A stretch of 64,000 nt of DNA, taken from Parietichytrium sp. I65-24A (taxonomy: Eukaryota > Sar > Bigyra > Thraustochytrida > Thraustochytriidae). The notes beneath the pieces are model-generated. The model made no database searches. It worked only from the letters and a program-made list of their open reading frames with translations, and was not told where the DNA came from. Position numbers and translations under genes: made by a program. How positions within the stretch are numbered: the stretch's first letter is position 1; each line of letters opens with the position of its first letter. The stretch is from the NCBI GenBank assembly GCA_012862575.1, contig BLSF01000006.1, forward strand, positions 806,001 through 870,000. The letters run 5' to 3'. Positions 18,852 to 27,462 of this stretch are shown here, one piece after another.

Positions 18852-21800
18852 ATGAATGAAAATGAAAAAATGAACGTTCACACTTGGCTGGACTCCGGAC
18901 TCCGGAACATTTCCGGAACCGAACGCCGCCAGCCAAACCATACCCAGCAACGCGGGAGGGTGGGGGGTACGCGACGTACGCGACGTACGCGAAGCGTACG
19001 CGAAGCGATGGTGCGCGCTTCGGACGACGCCGGCCAAGTGTCCTCGCGCGCGTTGGTGTGGGATGCCTGGCTCTGGGCCACTCTCCACTGCGCGCGCCCT
19101 TGCAGCGAGTGCCGGCGCTTCTCCCGCAGCAGCTGGCCCGGCGCGCACCCTGCCGCGGACACTGGGACGACTTCTCCTGGGACGCAAGCGTCGGGTCCCA
19201 TCGCGGACCTGTCCCACGAGCGGGACGCGCGCGCGTGGCCGGCGGCGGCGTGGCGCGGACGGTGGGCGTGCGTCCGCGCGGTGGGCGCGAGCCTGAGCGA
19301 CGTGCAAGCGTCCCAGTGGGTGTCCTCGCTGGGACGCGCGCTGGTGGACGTGGACCTGCGGGGGTGCGCGCAGGTGGGGGACGCGCTGGCGCGCGCACTG
19401 GCGCAGGAGTGCGCGGGGCTGCGGGCGGTGGACCTGAGCGGGTGCGCGCTGCTGACGGACGCGGGGGTGCGCGCACTAGCGCAGGGGTGCGCGCGGCTCG
19501 CGCACGTGCGCGCGGAGAGGTGCGCGTACGTGTCGGACGAGGCGCTGGCCGCGCTGCTGGGCAGCTGCGGGGAACTGAGACTGGTGCATTTGGGCGGGAA
19601 CGCAAGGGTGCGCGGGACGGGCGGGTTCCTGACGCTTCCGTCCGCGCGGAACGCGACGGTGATGCTGATCGTGCACGGAACGTTGCGGGAACTGTCGCTG
19701 CGAGCGTGCGCGGGCGTGACGGACGAAGCGCTCCGGTGGGTGGCGCAGTCCCTCAACGCGCTGCAGACGCTGGATGTCGCGGAATGCCCACGCATAACCG
19801 ACGTCGCGGTGGACCACCTGGCCGCGGGGCTCGCCAGCTCGCTCACGGACCTGGACATCTCGCACTGCAGCGCCATTTCGCGCGATGTGAGACTGCCCAT
19901 CGCCAGAATGCACTGCCTCCAGCGCCTGCGCGCGGAGGGGCTCCCCGGCGTGGGACTCGCATTCGTCACACATGTGCTGGGATCATGTAAGCTCCTGGAG
20001 GACTTGGCTCTGCGCGGGGCGAGGATCTGCGAACGGGGCGCTGCTGCGGTCGCGAGTGCGAGTGCGACTACAAGCGGGAGCTCCTGGGGCGGGCTACGGA
20101 TGCTGCGCTTGGCCGAGTGTGTGTTGCTGTCGGACGCGCTGCTGAAAAAGATGGCTCTGTCGGGCAGGGCGCTCACCGAGTTGGAGATCCCCGGGTGCCC
20201 AAAGGTGACCAGCGCGGGGCTGGGCTCGGTGTTGCGCGAAATCGGCGGCAATCTCCGCGTTCTCGACGTGTCCTACTGCACGGGCCTGGGCAAGTTCAGC
20301 GAGTGGGGCCAAGACTTGCAGATACTGCAGCTGCGCAAGGTGGGGCTCTCCGGGCTGGGATTTGTGACGGACCGAAACCTCAAACGCATCGTGTCGCCAG
20401 CGCACACTGAAACGCTGCTCATTTGCGACAACAGCAACATCGTCTCGCTCGACGCCTGCTGCAAACGGCTCATCAGCTTGGATGTGTCGCGGAACTGCCC
20501 AAACCTCGACATGGCACTGGTGCACCTTCACTGCCCACTTGTCAAGCTGTACGATCCCAAAAGGCTCGCGGAAAACCTCGCGGATTGGTACAAGCTGGAG
20601 ATATACTCCGCCAAGCGGATTCAGAAACGTTTTCGGCAGTTTCGGAGCTCGCAATTTATTACTTTCAAGTACATTTTGCACCGACATCGCGCGGTCACCC
20701 CGATGGCCGCGACCATGTTCCAGTCCTTGTGGCGGCAGTACAGGGTGCCTTCTCCCTTGGAGCTGCACACGAGGTTCGCCAAAATTCAGCGCGCTTTCCG
20801 TACAAGGAGGTGGTTCAAACGTATCCATCTGCACCTCGCGGTTCTGCGGCTGCACTGGGAGAAGTGTATCGTTATCCAGAAATCCTTTCGAGGTCATTTG
20901 TGGCGAAGAACGCACGGCGAAGAGATGGCGCGGCTAGCCGAGCTCAGGTACAAGCGACGGCTCAAGCCAACGGTGGACCATGCCGTTGCAAAAGCGCGAG
21001 CCGATCAAATATTTGCGAAGAGTCTACTCGAAATGCTCCCGGTCCCGGAAGAAATGAACCGCAGGCAGCCCTTGGTGGAGATCAACATTGTTCTCCGACC
21101 CGCCAAGGAGATGGTGAGCCTGAAAACCGCCATGCTGCGTGAGCTTGAAGGGTACCTTGGACGGCGGGAGCAGTTAAGGTTCAAGCTCGAAGAAGAGCGG
21201 TTCATGCTTCGCAAAGCTATGTTTGGAGCTGCGGCAACCAAGATTGAGCGATGGGCCAAGAAGCAGACTCTGTACCTCAAGGAGAAGAAGGCGCACGAAA
21301 AGCTACTCTCCCTGCGCGACTTGCTAGGAGAAGGCTACTCGCAAGCAGACTTTGACAGGATACTGCGGATTCACGTCCTAACAGGAATTACCAAATTTCA
21401 AGCCGTCGTACGAGGCCGCCTTCAGCGAACGAATCCTGACATCTTGATGCAGAGCGACGAGGTCAACATACCAAAGTTTGTCGAGTACCTGCGGGGGATA
21501 TTTTCCAAGCAGCACGTTCTCCTGGATGACACGAAATCATTCGCCAAGCAAATCGAGCACTATCGTGTTTGGAAGAATCATTTTAGCAATCCTGTCCACG
21601 GCTTCGAGGCTGCAAAATACGAATATTTCTCCCTGATGGAAACCTCTTGCGAGCTTCGCGCGCTTTCGTGCGAAAGATTCAATGCCAATTACATTCGAAG
21701 AAAGGAGTACAATGAAGAAGCAAACAAATGCATGGTGAACCAGGTCAACCGGCTTGTCAAGCTCTGCACGTCGCTCGACAGTCTCTATGCCCGGCTATCT

Positions 21801-24179
21801 GGCAGACGGGAGGAACTTAAACAACAAAATCACAGGTACGAGACTTTCAAGGATGGGAAACTCATCGCAATTGCGATGCGGAACGAAGAAGACAAGATCA
21901 ACCATACGATGGAGCTGGAGCTCAAATGGGTCGAATCGTGTCTGGAGGATGCGATCGTGCCAGCGCAAAAGACGACAGAGTTCATTCGCAAGAGCCTCAT
22001 TCGTGGGGAAGCCAGGAGGCTTCGCGATGAGATCCAAGTACAAAACGTGATCTTCGACTCGTACAAAAACGTGGGCTCGATCGTTAAAAGCGAGTGGAAC
22101 TTTCGCAGAGAGGTGCTTTCGAACGGATTGCTCGCTGCGAGGCTTGGGGAGGGTTCCAAACAACTGCAAATTCTAGGCCAGCTCCGGCGCTTGCGGCGAA
22201 TATTGAGCTCGGTTCAAGAAGACTCGGGTGGTATCTCCAGAGAGTTTTTGAGGGTGTGCCATGAACCTCGCATTCCATACGAGAAACTCGATGAAACTCA
22301 AATGAAGGCATTGGAAAGGGAGGCGAAGCGAGTTGCAAAAGAGCTGCGGTTCGATGCCTGGACAGCTGAGATCCCGACTGAGTACTTCAAACCGAAACAC
22401 GTTCACAACATGCAGCTTGCGATCCAGGCCGCCAAGGGCAGGCTTGCCAACGAAGAGGCACTTGCTGATTACGTTAATGGAGAGGCACAAAGGATCAAAG
22501 AGCAGCTCGAGATGGAGCAGAAGCTCTTCGACGAGCTTCACACGAATAAGGATGAATTAAATTTGATGCAAGAGGTCCTACTAGAAGCTCGCATGGGGAC
22601 CTCTGAGACGCCACTGCAAACTTTGAAGAACTATATTAAGGAGAGCCTTGGTCTCCGATCCTCGGCTGAGGACCGTGAAGAGCGGAAACGAATCGCGCAG
22701 GCAATTCTATTGAGGCAAAAGGATACAGTGGGAATCTACGAGGCTGTGTCTGACATATGCATCACTGTTGGGGAGGCAGAGTCTTCTGAGCTTCACAAAG
22801 TGTCGCAACGGGAAAAGGCTACGGGCCAATCAACTTTCGAGTGTATTTTGTATGATTTGGCTTTGTACATGGGCGTTACTGAGAGCGTTTACATTTGGGC
22901 AAAGCGGTCGCGGGCCCCAGGTGAGCACATTTCATCGGTTGATGTTTTGATCGGAAATCAGGAGGAAGAGCATCATGAGTCTGGAACGGATATTTCAGCG
23001 GATCATGACGAGTCCCACCTTGGAGAAGGTGGGTCCATGAAAGATGGTGCCCAAGCGTTGCGAAATCAAATGGCTAAACGGATGATACGTCGAAGAAAGA
23101 AGAGCCAAAAAGTGGAAGAAGCCTTAGTCGGCCACTCGAGATTGCCTGGATTTAAGCTCCGGTTGAACAAGAGTGGTCCTCTGCGAGAAAGCATTATGGA
23201 GATTAAGCTCGTTCACGACCCTGATAGCTGGCAACGATTGGCACGGAAAGGCTACCAGAAATTGCAGCCCGCTTTGAGTTGCGACTTTTCACGTGAGAGG
23301 GACCCGGACGATGAAGAAAACCTTTACTTGTGTATTCTGCAACAAGGTGTTGCCAACGGCCGTAAGCAAGAGACGTTGGATAACCTGATGACCTTGAAAA
23401 CAGAGTATGAAATGATGCTGAAAGAGAATCCCGATAACGAGCGTCTAAAGCACCAGCTTGAAACGGTGATTCAAGACATTCAAGAGCAGGAATTTAATGC
23501 AGCAAATGGCCCCGCCACCGGGGAAAAGTTTCAGTCAAGCAGCGACCTGTTGGCGCTGACGAAAAACGACGTTCGGAAGCTGACGGCTTGCTTTGCGGCA
23601 ATGGACACGGAGCAAGTTGGAAGCGTAACACTGGAGCAATTTCTGTACTATCTGGGACTGGACGAGATTCCCTTTTATCGGCGTATCTTCGATTTTCTGG
23701 ACACCAGTGGAGACGGAAGCATGGACTTTGAAGAGCTTCTGCATGCTCTGAGCACATTTTGTATGTTTGGCCCGCGAGAGATTGTGCAGCTCATCTTTCA
23801 GCAGGTGGATCCGCAGGGAACCGGAAAACTGCCCATTTTCACACTCGTGAAATTGCTTGGGGACTTGCACGGAGTGGATCCTGTAGATCATCCCCAGCTT
23901 AGTCGGGCCATGCAATTTGTGAACTCCAAGTTTGCCAGCGAACTTATTTTCGAAGAGCTGTACCAACTTCACAACAGGTACCCATTCATGTTTATGCCCA
24001 TCACCATGCTCCAAGACGCGATGATGAAAACCTTTTTAGGCTTTGCATGGTGGGAGAGAAAGAAGGCACTGTTTGCGCAAGTCCGCAAGCAGCTCCGAAA
24101 GCAGCACGATCGAGCGCAAGTGAAAGCAGACAAAGTCAGACAGAAAGCGACAGAGAGGGCAAGGGCGCAGGGAAAGTGA
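18852..24179 (+). CDS. LRR / IQ / coiled-coil / EF-hand protein (1775 aa)
   Basis: An intronless 5.3 kb frame. About 11 cysteine-containing LRRs occupy residues 160-570 (units like LRAVDLSGCALLTDAGV). IQ-like motifs follow at about 585-690 (AKRIQKRFRQFR, FAKIQRAFRTRRWFKR, CIVIQKSFRGHLWRR), which usually bind calmodulin or centrin. A long helical, coiled-coil middle runs to about 1560. Near the C-terminus, about 1575-1675, is an EF-hand group in which the loop DTSGDGSMDFEEL is canonical and its neighbours are degenerate. The protein ends in a very basic helix. I know of no protein with exactly this order; LRR plus IQ plus EF-hand suggests a flagellar or basal-body calcium-responsive scaffold (inference). 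The start is uncertain: the ATG at 18852 precedes a repeat-rich low-complexity stretch, and the ATG at 19008 (residue 53) may be the true one. The LRR part is far more G+C-rich than the rest. Confidence 0.85.
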   Translation: MNENEKMNVHTWLDSGLRNISGTERRQPNHTQQRGRVGGTRRTRRTRSVREAMVRASDDAGQVSSRALVWDAWLWATLHCARPCSECRRFSRSSWPGAHPAADTGTTSPGTQASGPIADLSHERDARAWPAAAWRGRWACVRAVGASLSDVQASQWVSSLGRALVDVDLRGCAQVGDALARALAQECAGLRAVDLSGCALLTDAGVRALAQGCARLAHVRAERCAYVSDEALAALLGSCGELRLVHLGGNARVRGTGGFLTLPSARNATVMLIVHGTLRELSLRACAGVTDEALRWVAQSLNALQTLDVAECPRITDVAVDHLAAGLASSLTDLDISHCSAISRDVRLPIARMHCLQRLRAEGLPGVGLAFVTHVLGSCKLLEDLALRGARICERGAAAVASASATTSGSSWGGLRMLRLAECVLLSDALLKKMALSGRALTELEIPGCPKVTSAGLGSVLREIGGNLRVLDVSYCTGLGKFSEWGQDLQILQLRKVGLSGLGFVTDRNLKRIVSPAHTETLLICDNSNIVSLDACCKRLISLDVSRNCPNLDMALVHLHCPLVKLYDPKRLAENLADWYKLEIYSAKRIQKRFRQFRSSQFITFKYILHRHRAVTPMAATMFQSLWRQYRVPSPLELHTRFAKIQRAFRTRRWFKRIHLHLAVLRLHWEKCIVIQKSFRGHLWRRTHGEEMARLAELRYKRRLKPTVDHAVAKARADQIFAKSLLEMLPVPEEMNRRQPLVEINIVLRPAKEMVSLKTAMLRELEGYLGRREQLRFKLEEERFMLRKAMFGAAATKIERWAKKQTLYLKEKKAHEKLLSLRDLLGEGYSQADFDRILRIHVLTGITKFQAVVRGRLQRTNPDILMQSDEVNIPKFVEYLRGIFSKQHVLLDDTKSFAKQIEHYRVWKNHFSNPVHGFEAAKYEYFSLMETSCELRALSCERFNANYIRRKEYNEEANKCMVNQVNRLVKLCTSLDSLYARLSGRREELKQQNHRYETFKDGKLIAIAMRNEEDKINHTMELELKWVESCLEDAIVPAQKTTEFIRKSLIRGEARRLRDEIQVQNVIFDSYKNVGSIVKSEWNFRREVLSNGLLAARLGEGSKQLQILGQLRRLRRILSSVQEDSGGISREFLRVCHEPRIPYEKLDETQMKALEREAKRVAKELRFDAWTAEIPTEYFKPKHVHNMQLAIQAAKGRLANEEALADYVNGEAQRIKEQLEMEQKLFDELHTNKDELNLMQEVLLEARMGTSETPLQTLKNYIKESLGLRSSAEDREERKRIAQAILLRQKDTVGIYEAVSDICITVGEAESSELHKVSQREKATGQSTFECILYDLALYMGVTESVYIWAKRSRAPGEHISSVDVLIGNQEEEHHESGTDISADHDESHLGEGGSMKDGAQALRNQMAKRMIRRRKKSQKVEEALVGHSRLPGFKLRLNKSGPLRESIMEIKLVHDPDSWQRLARKGYQKLQPALSCDFSRERDPDDEENLYLCILQQGVANGRKQETLDNLMTLKTEYEMMLKENPDNERLKHQLETVIQDIQEQEFNAANGPATGEKFQSSSDLLALTKNDVRKLTACFAAMDTEQVGSVTLEQFLYYLGLDEIPFYRRIFDFLDTSGDGSMDFEELLHALSTFCMFGPREIVQLIFQQVDPQGTGKLPIFTLVKLLGDLHGVDPVDHPQLSRAMQFVNSKFASELIFEELYQLHNRYPFMFMPITMLQDAMMKTFLGFAWWERKKALFAQVRKQLRKQHDRAQVKADKVRQKATERARAQGK
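18968..19006. repeat. TACGCGACG / TACGCGAAG tandem repeat
   Basis: Four copies of a nine-base unit lie directly before the ATG at 19008. If translation starts at 18852 they encode an Arg/Thr-rich run; if it starts at 19008 they are 5' UTR. This supports caution about the start. Confidence 0.8.
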
Positions 24180-24486
24180 CGGCTAACTGGCCGAGGGGGT
24201 GTGTTGTGTTATGTATGTGTTCTCAACGCTCGCGTGTGTATTGTGCATTCTATAGGAAGCATGCTGGTGTGTATACCACCGGCACTGTAAAATACTGACG
24301 ATTACAAAAACCAACATGAATTGGGTGTTTCCCTTCATTTTAAAGAAATGTAGAAGAATTTTTTTTGTCAAAGCACGCACGTCAACAGCAGCAGGAATTG
24401 CTCCGGCCGGTAGCGTTCAGGGGCTCAAGTAGCTTGGCGAGTTTCAAGTAACCAGAAGCAATCTAGTATCGCATTCTGTTGTTGTT
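24180..24486. other. Convergent 3' spacer
   Basis: This stretch lies between the stop codons of the LRR/IQ/EF-hand gene (+) and the dehydrogenase (-). It presumably contains both 3' UTRs. Nothing else is seen. Confidence 0.5.
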
Positions 24487-25347
24487 TCAAAAGTCCTTTG
24501 GACCTCCAAATGGGTCCACCTGCTCTTCTGGGGTCACGTATGCAGACGTGATGCCTCCGTCCACGTAGAACGAGGTTCCGGTGACGTAGGAGGACTCTTT
24601 GCTAGCGAGGAAAAGCGCGGCTTGGGCCATTTCCTTTGCCTCTCCGAAGCGGCCCATCGGCACGTGGACAAGACGGCGCTGGCGCTTGGCCTCGGTGTCG
24701 AGAAACTTTTGCAAAAGCGGGGTGTTGAGCGGTCCAGGGCAAAGGTTGTTTACGCGGATATTCTGGCGAGCGTGGATCACAGCCAATTCGCGGGTCATAG
24801 CGAGAACAGCACCCTTGGAGGATGTGTAAGCGAGCTGAGGGGTTGCAGCGCCGAGTGTGCCCACGAACGACGCGGTGTTGATAATGGAGCCGCCTCCAGC
24901 ACGTTTCATGGCAGGAATGCCGTATTTGCAGCCGAAGAAGACTCCCTTGACGTTGATACCAAAGGTAAGATCCCAAATCTTTTCCTCGGTGGTCATGGCG
25001 TTGTCGTCATCGCTGTGCATGATGCCAGCGTTGTTGAAGAGGACGGTGAGCCTGCCAAACTCCTTTTCAGCGCGCTCGATCATCTCCTTGCAGTCGTTTT
25101 GGCTGGACACGTCCACCTTTTGCGCCACAGCCACGCCTTTGCCGACGGCGTCTTCGATCATCTTGACGGTTTCTGCGGCTGCATCTGCATTGATGTCTGC
25201 GCACACCACGCCCTTGGCGCCGTTCTTCGCAAACAGCAAGGCGCTTTCGCGGCCAATACCTCCTGCGGCGCCGGTGACCACGCACACCTGATTGGCCATT
25301 CGCGGCGCCATGGCCGCGCTGCTTGACATCATCCTGCGGAACATCAT
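24487..25347 (-). CDS. Short-chain dehydrogenase/reductase (SDR), NAD-type
   Basis: A 286-residue classical SDR. The cofactor motif TGAAGGIG is near residue 25, the structural NNAG is present, and the catalytic set is Ser in NTASF plus YTSSK (YxxxK). The acidic residue at the end of the second strand (VVCADINAD) suggests preference for NAD(H) over NADP(H). The C-terminal VTGTSFYVDGG block is typical of the family. The substrate cannot be told from sequence: SDRs of this type include sugar, steroid, alcohol and 3-oxoacyl reductases. The ATG at 25347 gives an Arg/Ser/Met-rich start (MMFRRMMSSSAAMAPRM) that could be a mitochondrial presequence. The frame continues upstream without stop, but that part only translates GA repeats of the 5' UTR. 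Confidence 0.88.
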   Translation of the reverse strand: MMFRRMMSSSAAMAPRMANQVCVVTGAAGGIGRESALLFAKNGAKGVVCADINADAAAETVKMIEDAVGKGVAVAQKVDVSSQNDCKEMIERAEKEFGRLTVLFNNAGIMHSDDDNAMTTEEKIWDLTFGINVKGVFFGCKYGIPAMKRAGGGSIINTASFVGTLGAATPQLAYTSSKGAVLAMTRELAVIHARQNIRVNNLCPGPLNTPLLQKFLDTEAKRQRRLVHVPMGRFGEAKEMAQAALFLASKESSYVTGTSFYVDGGITSAYVTPEEQVDPFGGPKDF

Positions 25348-25360
25348 CTTCGCTGTACGA

Positions 25361-25402
25361 CTCTCTCTCACTCTCTCTCTCTCTCTGTCTCCGTCTCTCT
25401 CT
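25361..25402. repeat. CT microsatellite in the 5' UTR of the dehydrogenase
   Basis: (CT)n with few interruptions on the plus strand. It reads GA on the sense strand, 14 bases upstream of the start codon. Confidence 0.9.
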
Positions 25403-25460
25403 ACTCCTTTGCTTTTGAACAGGGTCTGCCAGCAAAGCAAATTGGATTGGATTCTCTCAG

Positions 25461-25491
25461 TCTACGCTGTCTACGCTGTCTACGCTGTCTA
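25461..25491. repeat. (CTACGCTGT)n tandem repeat
   Basis: Three and a half copies of a nine-base unit, read directly, about 115 bases upstream of the dehydrogenase start. Confidence 0.85.
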
Positions 25492-27462
25492 AGCAAGTCC
25501 TGACAGGCAGACAAGACAGCAAGTAGTAAGGGCTTCTGCTATAGCTAGTAGAGAGGCAAGGTGTAGCTTACCGACTGTGAGTAGGCTGGGAGAGGCGGGT
25601 TTGACTTTACGCCAACCCTATCCGTCCCGTACTTTTTTATCGCTCGTCGCTCGCCGCTCGGCTTCATGATGATGAGGTACTGAGTACTTGGTGACTGTGA
25701 GTACTACATTCCAACTCAGTTACTTGAACTTGCTGTTCAAATGGTCAGGTGGCGGGTATGGTTGAGTTCTTTTCTTTTCATTCTTCACGTCGGGTAAGAT
25801 CGTGAATAAGCTCCCGAACGGAAATATGTGTACGAGTACGAGTAGGCGGCGAGTTACACGTTAACCGCTCTGGCAACTCTTAAAAAAAGACCTATGAACG
25901 ATGTGGGTGTGCGGTTCGAAGATGTGCGAGTACGAGGTGCAGTGCGAGGGGTAGGTTACCCGGTACATGCGTTCTGATCTCTTATGCACTTGCTCTCCCA
26001 TTACTCTCATTCACCACATTCCTCATCCTCATCCTCCAATCGAATCGTCATTGCGTGCACACTTGGCAGCGATGCGATGGCAGAGATTGCAGAGATGGCA
26101 AAGACCATGTGTCCACGTTCGCTTTTCGGTTTGATTTGAACGAACTGTTGCGCCGTTTGCAGTGAGCTAGGGTAGTGGAGTCGCGCGCTTTCTGCACGGT
26201 CGGATTCGATTCTCACTGTCCGAGTCGGCATCGAAGGGGTTACTTAGTTTCAAAGACAATACAAGCAAAGGGCAATGACTTTGGCATCCTGGGCCTGGTC
26301 ACGCCTGGTCCTTCGGGTCGCAACACTCCTGCAAGAGCCACCAGGCCGAGATTCGGGGCATTAGCAGCAAAGCAGATCAATGCAAAGCAAAGGAGTCCCC
26401 CGATTGAAGGCTTTCATCGATCCGAATGCACGCGCTAACCAGTTGCGTCGACTAGCGCTGCTGTTTGTTGCAGTTATCTTGCAGGTCCCATCCTTCGAAG
26501 GCTGGGCCCCGGTGGCGTTTGCTCTGAGTGCGATCCCTCTTCGCAATGGTGCGTTTGACCTTCTGATGGTTTGGCATGTTTGGCAGGCTGCTGGGAGACG
26601 TCTAAGACCTGGGCTTAGGCGGTCGATCCATCCTTTTTGTTTATCCAAGTTCCAAGTCATGCACAACTTTGACAGGTGACTTCTTTTCGCCTCGCTCGAG
26701 CTAATTCTGCAGAGCTTCCAGTTGCATCACATACGACGGCAACGTTGCGATGGCTCTTCTTCCTCGCGCGCTCTCTTGTCTCTCTCTCATTCTTTCCTTC
26801 TTTACACGTTGGAGACTGGCGATTTCATTGAAGAGTCTGCTTTCAATAATTTTCAATCGTTTTCAATAGTCTTCAAGAGGTTCACGATCAAAACTTCCTT
26901 CGCGCGGCCCTAGAGAAGCACTCCGTGTTCCCCTTTGGACACGCGAGGTGTATACCCCTGGTTAGTAAAACCCCTGATCTGGGGGAAGAGAAAAGAATTT
27001 TCCACTTGCCACTTTCTCACTTTCGCTGAACACTCCCTACTAACGAAAGGATAAGTCGCCTTACTTTCGCTGTCCTCGTTCAAAATGAACATTAACATTG
27101 ACAAGCAAGTCAGTTGTGGAAAGTGGCAGAAGACGAGATGACGAGATGGAGCGTGAAGGAAAAGACAGGAAGAGGGGCGAAAAGTAAGTGAGTGAGTGAT
27201 TCAGAAGATGGTTTATTGGGTTGTTCATGACACGGAAAATTTTATCACATCGAAACATAAAACAGGAAAGAAACTAACAATGGAAACATACTGCCCCACC
27301 ACCACCAGCAGCAGCGGAAAATGGGGCGGTAAAGTGTATCTATCAATCTGCACCAGCCAGTAGATAGCACGAGCAGCTGGCCGGCGTGTGCCCCTGCGCT
27401 CCCTTGCTTGGTATTACAGGAGGCGGTGGCGCGCAGAGTATGGATGAGAAAGGGTCAGCCGC

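Larger units (their letters stand above)
25348..27462. other. Intergenic region, no confident gene
   Basis: A 2.1 kb stretch between the dehydrogenase 5' end and the protease 3' end, both on the minus strand. It has a GA tract next to the dehydrogenase start, a CTACGCTGT repeat and otherwise unstructured sequence. Around 26360-26680 both strands carry short open frames. The minus-strand one beginning at an ATG near 26577 encodes a very basic peptide (MPNHQKVKRTIAKRDRTQSK and on) that could be an exon, but I cannot match it to a family. Confidence 0.4.

Noticed and set aside
18878-20251. Long open frames on the minus strand and in a second plus frame across the LRR block (457 and 368 codons)
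   Set aside because: They mirror the G+C-rich LRR coding sequence, contain only low-complexity Arg/Ala/Pro/Ser-rich sequence and no domain. They are shadows of the real frame.
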